Both the position numbers and the translations under genes were made by a program. Positions 41,901 through 52,100 of a DNA stretch of 64,000 nucleotides are shown here, piece after piece. Within the stretch, counting starts at the first letter, position 1. The number at the start of each line of letters is the position of its first letter. Source of the stretch: Cylicocyclus nassatus (Eukaryota > Nematoda > Chromadorea > Rhabditida > Strongylidae); NCBI GenBank assembly GCA_958299035.1, contig CATQJL010000316.1:3684674-3748673 (forward strand), written 5' to 3'. The notes under the pieces are model-generated. The model worked only from the letters and a program-made list of their open reading frames with translations. It searched no databases and had not been told where the DNA came from.

Positions 41901-44900
41901 ACTCAATAAAATTAAATTATTTCCGCTACTGCCCTTCTGCCTGTAGAAGTAAAGCAGTGACCAGTAATAGCTACTTATGATGATGCAAAAATCCAGTATT
42001 GGCTAGCACATATACAAATGGAATGAGCGAGTTTGACCGGCATAGTTGGTACAGCAGCGCAGACAATGTGCAAAATGCGGCCATTGCAGTACAGACTACG
42101 TCTGAGATACGCAAGACATCACTTGAGAAGTCATCACGCTACTGTTTCCACAGCCAATCGTCGTTTCGATCCAATGTTCTACTACGCTATTCATAACTTT
42201 GCAAAGAATTTAATATAGCGGGTTCTGACTGCATCATTCATGAATAAGTACGGATGTGGCGATGGGATGAATCATGAGAACGAAACAGATCGATGATCGC
42301 ATTTATCCACTGTCAGGATTACCAACGAAATGTTGAAAAGAAAGAAATAGAAGAAAACTTTGAAAAGAAAAAAGAAGATGTAAACTAACTTACCGTGAAT
42401 CGAAACCGAGTTGCCACCACCTCGGAACGACATTTTGCCAGCCTAAATACCAAATACTATTTTTATGGACACATATACGAAAAGTACAGACGTATTGAGA
42501 TTGATTGAATTTTGATTTGTGGGAGGTAGATTTTATGTAAAGTACAGACTGAACAAACTGATGCCAAAACGAAAATGATGCATTGCTGGTCAAGAAAATC
42601 AACAAACTTGCTGCAAGATTTCACTGTGATCTTATGCGATTATGCGACGAATCTCCGATTCGTTTTTATGAACTGCGCTTTTCTGCAACTGCAGACTAGA
42701 GCGCTACCTAATCAAAACGTTAGCGGGAAGAAAGATTAACCAGGAGCAGCACTGAAGACACAGCGTAGAGAGCGAAAGACTGGAAAGGCTCCAAAAGATC
42801 TGAACGTTCCAAGAGGCATAGCGCAAAACATCGGTAGGCAATGGTTGTTTTGATTCCGATAAACTACGGCGAACTAGCGGAATTCGCCAGCGGTTTCACA
42901 CGATTTATTTGGGTCCTACAGCGCGTAACGCTCCATTTGGTTTAGCTCTTCGAATACGACCACTCGAACTCGTTCACTTTCACATGCGTCAACATTTCGA
43001 AAGCTGTGTAAACAGTTTTGCTATCAGCACTTCGATCCTTCGGATTTCGCAAACCATGGGTTTTTTTTCGTAGGATCAACTGGCAATAGATCTCTCAAGC
43101 AAATCCACTATGGTCTAACCAATTCTATGACTTTCCGGTGCTTGACATGGCCGATCTATACATCGATGCGAGATATGCGCAATCGCTGCGCTGTGGGAGT
43201 TGCTGACCCATGCACGATATTCCAGAGTTCAGTCATTAAAGGAAACTAAAGCGATCAATTAACGAAAGAAATAGCTTTTTTTTCATCTTCAGCTGATACT
43301 AGGAGTATAGTAAAAATCGAGTAGTGCGCGCAATGTGAAAGCTAGGAGAGGAGCAGGGGGGGGGATTAGGAAGTGGGAGAGTTTTTGAACGAAATAAAGG
43401 CTGATCTTTTGCATACATAAAAATCCTAGTCAGATAGTTTCCAAGCATTAGAAACAGAGGTGCCAAACTGTCCCCATCGGGTTTGCATTTTCTCTAGACA
43501 TGGTGAATGACTGATTAAATCGATACGAAGAAGTTAGTGGGATGTAAAGGTTATGAAGCGGCTGCCACTTTTGCTAGTCTTGTGCTTCATACATCATTAA
43601 TCTCACATAGTGTAGATTTGCTCAGAAACCAAATTGAGGGTATTGGTCCTGCATCCCATTTTCTGACTTACCACCTCTCATTAGCACATTACAAAAGGGA
43701 GTGTGCGCATAAACTTCACGTATTGTCATCTTTTGTAGAACTTCTCTAACTTTCACTGGTAGTCGACGTAACAGTAAATCATAAATTTTTACAAAATACC
43801 CAGAGATTGCATGATACTACCGCAAAGGCTGTAGTGCAAATTTATACATCCTCGTTGCCGAAGATATCATTCATTCGCTGACTAAGGCCTCGGACAAGGT
43901 TTACGCGATTTGATCGTCGCGATTCAATCGCAACAAGAAAGTGTTACGAGTTCGCATGTCGATCTTCTTGCATTTCGCTTGTGATAGTTAGTCACGATTT
44001 CGTGTTGGAAAACTATAACAACCTAAATGCAAGCAGATCGGCATGCAATGATCTCGTAACACTTGTCTTAAGGGCCGGGTATACTTCACGCGAATTCAGT
44101 CGCGACGCGATTTGACAATTCGCCAGAACTCTTCAGATCTAGTACTAGCAAACTGCACATGCATAGTGTGTATAACTTACGTGGATCGATAAAATGCCTT
44201 ATCTTCTGTATCTTTAAAATGTGCTTAGAGTGAGTTGGACAGTTGGAATATTGTCAAATCGCGTCGCAACTGAAATCGCGTGGTGTATGTCCGGCCCTTC
44301 TAGCGATTAAATCACGACGATCAAATCGCTGAACTTTGCCCGAGGCCTAATGGACACAAGCACGCTTTGCGCACTTATCTAACAATTCAAGAGTGCTTCA
44401 ACGCGTTTTGGGTAAATTACTGTTAGGAAATCAGGAACGCACATTCAAACAGGCGTCATTTAACAAGAACGAACATGTTTTTTCTAGAATTTTAATAGCA
44501 GTTTACCAAGACGTGTTAGCGTGCACTCGCAAACTTGTTAATCAGGCGTACGCAAAGCGTGCTTGTGTTTTTATAAGGGAATGATGGTTGGTCGAAGTGG
44601 TCTTGCGGGACCGAACCTATACCATCTTGAAGGGCTTAAAACGCTGGTTCAAAGTCTGTTTTCCTTATCTGTGGAGCGTTCCTGCGCGAGAAGTTATGAG
44701 CGTTTATTGGAGCAAAAAATCGAATAGGTTAGTGGAATGGAAACAGTTATACCATTTTTCTTAGCTGTTGAACGGGACAATAATTACCAAGATACATTAT
44801 GCATAAATACTTTCAGATATATTACAATTCTATCCACACTCCACTGCCTCATTTGAGCGCTAGGAAAATTTTGGCAACTTTTTATCCAGAAAATATTTAA

Positions 44901-45664
44901 TTTCTACTCCGATAAATGCTGATAACTATGTCCACAAACGCTCCGCAGTTAAAGAATACATTAGGAATCAGCTTTATGCCCATTAAGATGGTAGTTTTGT
45001 CTCAAAAGGCCACTTCGACCGACCATCCTTCGCTTGTCGGTCAGAGAATAAATACTACGAGAAGTTATCCCTAGTTGTATTGTACAGCAGAAATGTCTAA
45101 TCATTAATCATTACTATGCTGCGAAAAAAATGGATATAGGATGCATACCGAATAACAGTAATAGGCTATGATCTAATCGACTCGTTCCTTTTCTTTGTGA
45201 AAAAAAAATCATACATTCTCCAAAAATTGTGTTGAAATCACTGATACAATAAAGAAGTAATTTTTTTCTGACACAAGCCAAATCTTGGGAGTTCGGTTGA
45301 GAGGCAAACTGAGTAAATGGCAAATTTATAGCAAGTGATGTATCCGCCGCGTCGCAAATGAAACAAAAACTCAAGCAAAGAAGTGAAACTTCGCGCAAAC
45401 GCGATGAAAAACCGAATCGAAAAGTTGGTATGACATTGATTAGGACCGGAAAACATAACGAGAGTCCGAACACCGAGTGTTGGTATGCGTATGTTTGCTC
45501 ACAATGATCGTCGTCTGTTTTGATCCGACACGAGCCCGTGTTGAAATGCAAATAGCAGGGAGGATTAGCGTATCAGCGGACAAAAAAATCACCTCGTTTG
45601 CTGGATTTTCCGTGCCCGTTTCGGCTCGGAGCTGTGCATCGTAGCTGCTCACCCAATCAGACAT
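32903..45664 (-). CDS. ddx-19: DEAD-box ATP-dependent RNA helicase, Dbp5/DDX19 family (20 exons, complete)
   Basis: Exons, 5' to 3': 45664-45593, 42442-42394, 41407-41336, 41083-40997, 40897-40827, 39109-38996, 38922-38856, 38807-38660, 38590-38498, 38433-38288, 38032-37961, 37909-37863, 37797-37673, 36403-36293, 34355-34277, 34068-33958, 33888-33780, 33425-33320, 33133-33042, 32967-32903. All introns are GT-AG, all phases agree, and the sum is 1836 nt (611 aa plus TAA). Visible motifs: Q-motif (GFTQPSKIQ, about 239-247), motif I ([10 protein letters not shown], 264-273), GTPGK (342-346), DEAD (368-371), SAT (403-405), ARGID (523-527), HRIGRTGR (556-563). The [10 protein letters not shown] and [14 protein letters not shown] signatures and the IKQYF segment mark the Dbp5/DDX19 family. 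These ATPases remodel mRNPs at the cytoplasmic face of the nuclear pore, activated by Gle1 and InsP6 and docked on Nup214/Nup159, and also act in translation termination. Residues 25-117 are RG/Q/P-rich. No stop or frameshift is seen. The helicase core is certain; the first exon and exon 6 are inferred from splice signals and phase. Confidence 0.93.
34356..36292 (-). other. Long ddx-19 intron (exon 14 to 15), no gene seen
   Basis: This 1.9-kb intron separates the motif III exon from the exon starting [10 protein letters not shown]. An acceptor-like TTGCTAG near 36170 could open a short exon, but its product does not fit the family, whereas the direct join restores the expected protein. I see no other gene and no clear repeat here. 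Confidence 0.7.
37103..37272. mobile_element. PIF/Harbinger-like MITE in ddx-19 intron 13, TTA flanks
   Basis: This 170-bp element runs from GGCCCCGGGCAGATGCGACG to GTCGCGTGAAGTCTGTCCGGG plus ACC, between TTA sites (37100-37102 and 37273-37275). The ends are imperfect complements. It contains GATTAGATCGCGACGATTGT, close to the GATCGTCGCGATT box of the element at 43886. Confidence 0.62.
38996..39109 (-). CDS. ddx-19: ddx-19 exon 6, acidic/Ser-rich linker exon with a choice of acceptors
   Basis: This exon encodes 38 residues (start [15 protein letters not shown]) between the RG-rich exon 5 and the NNPYKYVAP exon 7. It ends at a GTAGTT donor in phase 0, which fits exon 7. With exon 5 included, only the acceptor just before 39109 (AAAGCAG) keeps frame. 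A second AG acceptor 17 nt upstream (exon start 39126) keeps frame only if exon 5 is skipped. The exon has no counterpart I recognise in vertebrate DDX19. It could be optional, since its neighbours join in frame without it (exon 5 ends in phase 0 and exon 7 starts in phase 0). Confidence 0.6.
39976..40212. mobile_element. PIF/Harbinger-like MITE in ddx-19 intron 5, TTA target duplication
   Basis: This 237-bp element has perfect-looking ends GGGATCGTTCATACCGCGC and its complement, flanked by TTA (39973-39975 and 40213-40215). The arms are built of GGCGGACGAA repeats and the centre has two TCTCGTCTCGTTTCTCTCGA units, giving a GC-rich foldback. The open frames on both strands across it are repeat artefacts. 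Confidence 0.78.
40278..40682. mobile_element. TTAA-flanked MITE in ddx-19 intron 5
   Basis: This 405-bp element with ends AGGCAGTGTCCGGGCA and TGCCCGGACACTGCCT lies between TTAA sites (40274-40277 and 40683-40686). TTAA duplication is the hallmark of piggyBac-type transposition, and palindromic TTAA MITEs (PALTTAA) are known in C. elegans. Open frames inside (for example 40417-40686) are non-coding repeat sequence. Confidence 0.8.
42443..42449 (-). promoter_or_regulatory. Splice acceptor, possible SL trans-splice site before an alternative ddx-19 start
   Basis: TATTTAG on the minus strand lies 9 nt upstream of an ATG at 42433 (GCTGGCAAA then ATG). It either receives the distant first exon or accepts a spliced leader, giving a 584-residue form that starts MSFRGGGNS. 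The sequence cannot tell which is used; both could be. Confidence 0.5.
43886..44347. mobile_element. PIF/Harbinger-like MITE in ddx-19 intron 1, with a second MITE inserted
   Basis: The outer ends GGCCTCGGACAAGG and CTTTGCCCGAGGCC are flanked by TAA (43883-43885 and 44348-44350). Just inside are GCGATTTGATCGTCGCGATT and its rough complement. The interior has a further inverted pair, GTGTTACGAG and CTCGTAACAC, and is split by the element at 44071-44299. Confidence 0.7.
44071..44299. mobile_element. Inner MITE (AAGGGCCGG family) nested in the 43886-44347 element
   Basis: The ends are AAGGGCCGGGTATACTTCACG and CATACACCACGCG in mirrored form (...GTATGTCCGGCCCTT). Both arms contain GTCGCGACGCGATTTGACAA or its complement. 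A clear target duplication was not found. Confidence 0.65.
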
Positions 45665-46060
45665 CGTTCGGAATACGTCGACAGCGGCGCGCTTGTTGAC
45701 GCATCCTTAGCGATTTATATAGTGCTGATAAGGGAGATGGCCCCAGAACGAAAAATTCAGGCGGAGCTCACCAGGTGATGTGCGAGTGTCGATAGAGGTG
45801 GAAACGGCAGCCACGGAACGATCGTGTCGAGCGCTACGGGAGGTGCGAAAAGGACACGACGGCCTCTCTCCAGCCCCAGTCGCTCGATACGTCGCGAGGG
45901 TCACGTTCAGCGATCGCTCTGCTGTTGTTGTACGAAATGCCAGACGCTTATCGCGGCGATTCCGCCGCACACACACAGGTGTGTACAAATACGGTTTAGC
46001 CTCAGCCGGCGGGACACAAGCGATTTCCGAGCGCAGTTAGGAGCAAACATAGGAACCTTG
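45560..46060. promoter_or_regulatory. CpG-rich segment at the ddx-19 5' end, candidate promoter
   Basis: This 0.5-kb segment is clearly richer in G+C and CpG than its flanks and starts just upstream of the proposed first exon. Reading frames are open on both strands here (for example 45780-46040 plus and 45988-45707 minus), which follows from composition. I recognise no protein in them. It may also hold a 5' UTR exon. Confidence 0.35.
45593..45664 (-). CDS. ddx-19: Proposed first coding exon of ddx-19
   Basis: This 72-nt exon opens with ATG at 45664 and encodes 24 residues beginning [15 protein letters not shown]. It ends AAC GAG at a GTGATT donor in phase 0. The acceptor at 42443-42445 is also open in phase 0 upstream of the next ATG (codons for A-G-K-M-S-F), so the two join without a stop. 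The implied intron is 3150 bp and holds a nested MITE. The exon sits at the edge of a CpG-rich segment that would suit a promoter. The donor is not a strong consensus, so support is by frame continuity and codon-like composition; cDNA is not available here. If wrong, translation would start at the ATG at 42433. Confidence 0.6.
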
Positions 46061-48099
46061 TTCGGAGCAAGGGGAGACCATTGCGTAAATGAGACGAACT
46101 GTAGAGAAGAAAATCAAACCTAGCCGCGCTTATCCTCTCTTGACTAGGTGTGTTTTATTGCTTAGCATGTCCAACATATTAATAAACAAGAAAGAAAATA
46201 ACATTTGGTCATCCTCTAGATTCGGTAAATCCTTGAACATCTAACAATATTATATAAAACATCAGACAGAAATTTTGAACACGCCAAAACGAATAGTCAA
46301 AGGTTACATCACAGATTGTGCAAAGAAAATGATTTTCAAGTTTAGGACAGCTGAGAGATTTGTCATACTTGCCAGTATAGCTCTGTACTTCTGCAATTAC
46401 GAAATTTTTATTGATTTAGCGGCTTTAGCAACACATAATGTTGAAGCTTTAAGTCCATGTGTATGTGTATGTAGTTCGGAAGTTTGAGCTCTTCAATGGC
46501 AAGTTGATTGGCAAACTAATTCGGAAAATTGTTGAAAAATGCAGGTTTAGATCGAGCGGTCAAAATGAGCGCTGAAGCTGACAATTTTTGAGTAAAGTCG
46601 CTGCAGACTTGAAAAATCGCAATTTATCGTCGGTTACGAAAGCTATCAAAGTCAGAAAAAACTGTGCTGAATTTACGCACATATACTTTTCCATGAATAC
46701 TTCTAGTTTTCTTTGTGGAGACATTGTTAGGTATCGGCATCACTTTGGAACGCCAAGGCTGTTGAAAAGCAGAAATCTAAGAATCATCCATCGGTGCTTT
46801 TTAGACAAATTTGTTTAGGTCAAGTGGGATATCCTAAAGAAGAAAAAAAATGTGAGTCAGCTCAATAGTCCTCGTAGCAAAGGTTCGTTAGTGAGGCTGC
46901 TTCGAGGTGTCATGCGGGTCTTGTGGTATCTCAAACCTGTGTAGTCGAACTTTATTCCAAAAAGTGAAACAACATTGATGTAGAAACCGGGAAAGTGAGG
47001 TGTCTACCAGAGACTTGTCGGCCTTCAAATGCTTCGCAGGATATTGTGGTTTGATCTCCAGAGACCTGTTAGTGAGCCGGAGACTGATCGTTCCTATCCA
47101 GAGTGCTTGCCGGATCTGACCTTACCCCAGAAATCTTTTGGAGGGAGACTTTTTAGTGAGCGAGACTTGCGTTCTCATCCCACGATACTTGTGAATGTAG
47201 TCCTACCTCCACTTGTGAATTCGACCTCAACCATCCATCGGCAATTATAACCTTCAGATCCTCGTTGACTTGTATCATCGGCTCCCATATTCGTGTGGAG
47301 GTGGAGTCTTGCCAACTCACCGCGTGGCGGTTTTCGCTGGCGAGAGATTACGAAAAGCAATGCTATGACGTGGAGGTTTAGCAAGTTTACATGTGTAATC
47401 AGGCAAAGTCTGCAATACACCTCCACACGAATCTGGGAGCCGATCATAGATGCCACGTCATTGTTGACTGAGGATAGGTAGCGATAAGATGACGGAGTGA
47501 AGTTGTGATAACTCGGCTGATCTTCGTGGGGTACTATTCCAACCACTAACGTTTGTAATACAAAGCAATATCATTACTTATAATAACGGGTTAAGGATAT
47601 TTACGTATTTGTGTGTATTACGGGATTCGTATAGCGCGTTCCAGCCAACGCCCTGAGCCCAAATTTTGCATAGCGCAAGCTACCACCATGCAAGTCCAAT
47701 ATGCAAAAGCAAGAGCGGATGCGTTAAGTGGATCCCTTAAAGACTGGCGTCAAACAAACTTACTTGGCTTCTAGCCTACAAAATTGGGTCCGTAATTTCA
47801 CGTTTTACAGACTCGTGGATGTGTATGGCGTGCCATGGACTTGGGGCCAAAAAAGTGATCAAAAGTCCACTACTTTTCAAAAACGACGCCAAAAAGAATT
47901 GGTTGCGTAAATGGTCAATTTGCCAAGGTTACCAAAGCTTTTAACGAGATTTTTGCACAAAGATGTAGCTTACGGTGATTATTGTTCTTCTGGCGACTAC
48001 CAAAACCAGGAAGGAATGAAAAACATTCAAATTTGCGTTTGTTCTTCTGCGAAAAGTCTCTTCACGCAAAATCACCGATTTCACATGAAAGAGCTTTCG
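46061..48099. other. Unassigned stretch upstream of ddx-19
   Basis: No exon or transposon protein was recognised. The only structure seen is the inverted repeat at 47273-47448. Several frames of 60-120 codons are open near 47030-47550, possibly from an unidentified repeat. Confidence 0.45.
47273..47448. repeat. Inverted repeat, ~31-bp arms 114 bp apart
   Basis: TATCATCGGCTCCC followed by ATATTCGTGTGGAGGTG at 47273-47303 is mirrored at 47418-47448 with about two mismatches. The open frame on the minus strand across it (47546-47175) is not recognisable as a protein family. A small MITE or a structured RNA are both possible. Confidence 0.55.
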
Positions 48100-48271
48100 G
48101 AAGTTATTTACATTTTAATCGTGATGGTCGGCATTGCGCGGTGGGTTTTAGTGCCATCATTATACAAGAATGAGTAAGGCATTTAGATAGTAGGACCAGT
48201 GCGAGCCTCTGCGAAGCAGAGGTGACGCAGTGGTGAATAATAAACGATAAAATAAACAATAAACAATACTA
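48100..48271 (+). mobile_element. 5'-truncated 3' end of the same LINE family
   Basis: Positions 48196-48233 match the 38-nt LINE hairpin with few changes and are followed by an AATAAA-rich tail to about 48271. Weaker similarity extends a short way 5'. The orientation is opposite to the longer copy at 53541-56515. The 5' limit is approximate. Confidence 0.65.
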
Positions 48272-49167
48272 TGTAATACAGTACGAAAATATGCAGAATT
48301 TACAAACATCTACAATACCTTCTTTGTCGCCATTAGCGACAATCCTAAATCCTGTCATAGTCGACGTTGACGACAGTTCTTGCATGAGCTTTGATATATA
48401 TTAACAGCATGCGTTTTGAAACGCTTGGCAATTCGATCCAAAAGAATGTTAATGATGCTACTTGTATTCAATGTTTCCTTTTAGCATGCTTTCAATACAA
48501 GCTGCAGTGACGTCTTCTATCTGCATTTCAAAACGCCACCCCTGATACGTATTATCCAAAATCGTTCAGGGCAACGTTCAGAAGTAAAAATGTGGGAGAG
48601 CAACCTTTCAAATGGCAATGCTTACAAGTCAGATGTCGACTTCGTTTATTCAGGATTTTAATTGAATCAGTATTCAAAGGCATTCTTAAGAAAGTGGTTT
48701 GCAAACTTGCATCAAAAAGATAAGAAGAAATGTTTTCAGACCGCAATGTGTAAATAACCAAAAGGCTTGGCGTTCCTGCCCTTAGACGGAGTGAAAATAT
48801 TTACAGAACTTCCCTGGAACTCCTAGAATTTTCTTCGTGAGAAGAAAACTACCGATATAGTGCTCACGATATGGCCAAACGCAATCAGAGCAAACTACAG
48901 CAGATACCTCACTGTAGGGATTACCATATTGAACGGCCAACCATAGCTTCTTTGCAGGATTGTCGTCAGCTGCATTTGATTACCAGCAGCTCTGATTTTG
49001 CAAAGCTGCGAAGGCAACATACTAATCAGTAAGGATTGTAAAATATTGGCGTCACCAGATTTAATTCTCCAGTTTTCATCTGTGGGCATAGAGGAATAAG
49101 CTCTTGGAATTAGGGGGAACTCCACCCGACAAAACACCACGCCCAGCATTGACCATTCATGAATATA

Positions 49168-50798
49168 CAGTGACCGCCAAAAAGTTGCGGACAAGCCGCC
49201 TTCCTTTTTTTATCGCTCATTTTCGGATGGAAAACAAAGATGAAAAAATGTTTGGATTGCATGATGTGATAGAGCTCTTCAAGAGCTACAAATCACACAT
49301 TGTATAATACTTTCTGAAAACATGCGTTTTAAAAATTTTAAAGATCTTTTTCTAAGAAGAGTCCGAAAATGGCCGCGTCACAATGTCGCGGACAATAATT
49401 CTTCGAACGCGATTTCCTTTTGGGTCCTATTTTCAAGTGGAAACACAAGCAATCCGAATAGGTAAGCATACTACATTATAGAGCTCATCGAGGACAATAA
49501 TCAGGTAGTGGTTATTTCCAAAAAACCCAAACTTGACTATTATTTTGCTTTTTTTCAAAAAATAACTTCTAATTTCCTTTTCCAAGCCAAATTTCTTCAC
49601 ATGTAAACCTTATTCGAGACATCCTAACGAAGCTGTTCGACAAAAATGGATGCTTTTTGCCATCCTATATGCATCGGACGTGTGTTGGTGAGTTTCTTTG
49701 CTTGAAAATGGCTCTTGACAGTGCGTGCACATAACCCACCTGCACCTCACCACTGAATTGTACCGCTTTGCAGGCTTTTAGCTCGGCCGGCAGTCATTCT
49801 ACGAGCCTGCTAGTAGGCTCATTCGAAAGAGCGTGACTTTCTCTACACGATGATATGCAAATGAGTTCAGTTTCAAAAATAACAGAGATTTGGCGAATGG
49901 GGTGACGGAGCGCAGCCTTAGAGGTGATTGGAGTGAAGGCTCTTATTAACGCCAGAACAGTCCTAGAGCTCCGAAATAGATTTATTACATATAATTTGCG
50001 GTTTTGAACCTCCAGATTAGAACTAGTAGCGAAAGGAGCTTTGCTTAACTTCTGCTGAAAAATCATTACCATGACACAGAAGCTGCGCTCTGTCATCCCA
50101 TTCGCCAAATCTCTGTTATTTTTGAAACTGAACTCATTTGCATTTCGAATGAGCCTACTTGCAGGCTCGTAGAATGACTGCCGGCCGAGCTAAAAGCCTG
50201 CAAAGTGGTACAATTTAGTGGTGAGGTGCAGGTGGGGTTATGTGCACGCACTGTCGAGAGCCATTTTCAGCAAAGAAACTCACCAACACACGTCCGATGC
50301 ATATAGGATGGCAAAAAGCATCCATTTTTGTCGAACAGCTTTGTTAGGATGTCTTGATTAGGTTTACATGTGAAGAAATTTGGCTTGGAAAAGGGAATTA
50401 GAAGTTATTTTTTAAAAAAAAGCAAAATAAAATTCAAGTTTGGGTTTTTTTGGAAATAACCACTACCTGATTATTGTCCTCGGTGAGCTCTATAATGTAG
50501 TATGCTTACCTATTCGGATTACTTGTGTTTCCACTTGAAAATAGGACCCAAAAGGAAATTTTCTCGTTCGAAGAATTATTGTCCGCGACATTGTGACGCG
50601 GCCATTTTCGGGTTCTTCTTAGAAAAAGATTTTTAAAATTTTTAAAATGCATTTTCCAGAAAGCACAATGTGTGGGTTGTCTCTTGAAGAGCTCTATCAC
50701 CTCATGCAATCCAAACATTTTTTCATCTTTGTTTTCCATCCGAAAATGAGCGATCAAAAAAGGAAGGCGGCTTGTCCGCAACTTTTTGGCGGTCACTG
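49168..50798. mobile_element. Tc1/mariner-like foldback element (1631 bp) with ~750-bp inverted arms
   Basis: The ends are CAGTGACCGCCAAAAAGTTG and its reverse complement, flanked by TA on both sides (49166-49167 and 50799-50800). The ends resemble Tc1 termini (CAGTG...GCCAAAAAG). The arms (about 49168-49918 and 50082-50798) match almost throughout, with one insertion near 49829-49855, around a spacer of about 160 bp. No transposase is visible. Its open frames, such as those starting 49104 and 50796, belong to the arms and are not genes. Confidence 0.85.
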
Positions 50799-50949
50799 TA
50801 CATTGGCCCGCACCAAATCACCGCCGCATTGGCGCATTCTTTACTGTGGTGCCGAAAAAAATCGGTTATATTCCGTTTTTACTTGGAAAATTGGAAATAA
50901 ACGACATTTGCTTCACATCGAATGAATATACATAATTACATTTAGGTAC

Positions 50950-52100
50950 TTAGATGGCCTGTCCCCACGTGGAGTGCAGGCGACAGCACAAAAGTTGCCA
51001 TGATCCCTTGTCTGTCGCTTCTGACATCAACGTTCTTGATGGCTGGTGGCGCCCTCGAGTCCAGTTTTAGAATTCTATGTAGCTGGTTTTCAGCTGTTCC
51101 ATCCTGTCTCATTAATGATGTTTTTCGGAGTTTCGCTTCGCGACAAGTCCACTGTTATGTTCTCATTGTCCATCTTTCGTCTGTTCTTCTCCTGATATAA
51201 TCAACTCATTGATGTCATACTTTTGCCACGTATTCCGCTGGGTCACGAAGGGACATTCTCACATCCGTACTGCAAAATCCGACAAGATGTTGTTTGTGTC
51301 GGGTCATCTCTAGGAGATTGCGCTCTGACGCTCTTTGGGTGGTCCGCAAAGCTTTCGACTGGCTTTGGTGCTCAGGTTTCAGCTACGTAACAGAGCACGG
51401 GAATTTTGAATTAAACGGGTGGGTGCAAAGCTCTGGGTCCGTCAGCTGGTCGGTAGTCTCTTCAGAGGCCCATACGCGGCCGAGGCTGCCCTTCTCAACT
51501 TCTTCCCTCAATTCATCTTTTTGTCGAAGGTTTAAGATACATGTAAGAAGGCGTTTCCATAGGGCTGCTATATACTTCCATCTCCGCAACTTCGCAAAGA
51601 GCGTTCTTCATAGACTGAGTGTTCCTCCGATTTTTCCGAACTTTTCCCTACTTCGTTCGCTTCCTTCAGCATCATCTCTGTTTCAGAGATATTGCTCGAA
51701 AAAAGAACGATGTCGTCCGCAAAGCGAAGGTTTGAAAGGAGTCTCCCATTAGCTCGTATGCCTCCCTCATCCCAGTCCAGTGATTTCATCACCTACTACA
51801 AGCCTGGTGAACAGTTTCGGCGAGATTGGGTCTATTTGTCGGACCTACTTTCTAGTATATTCAGGAGCGATGAAATAGCTGCAGTTGTTGTACAGTCCTT
51901 GTAGCAGACAGTCGACATCTCATCACAAAGCTGTGTTGGCTTCTTGGTCGACTTACGTGACAGTATGGCGCGTGTCTCGACGTTGTCAGAGGATTTCTTG
52001 TCAGTGCAAGTAAAGGCTACTGCATGACGAAGGCGCAGAAGCAGTTCCAGTTGAGCGGGCGCGAACGCAACGCACGTGCGTATCCTCACCGTTGTAATTC
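50950..52100 (-). mobile_element. RTE-type LINE, decayed reverse transcriptase and C-terminal part
   Basis: The best segment (51792-51568 minus) reads MKSLDWDEGG, then GRLLSNLRFADDIVLFSSN, including the catalytic FADD. Upstream in other frames are a YKDCTTTAA segment and KLFTRL; downstream are TDQLTDPEL, RDPAEYVAK and an APPAIKN block matching the GRPP-W region. This is the arrangement of RTE elements abundant in strongylid nematodes. Frameshifts are frequent and no intact ORF remains. The 5' part is missing or unrecognisable beyond about 52100. Confidence 0.8.

Noticed and set aside
45114..45551. 145-codon minus-strand ORF upstream of ddx-19 exon 2
   Set aside because: No motif or family resemblance; it lies in the intron after the proposed first exon and overlaps that exon's region in another frame.
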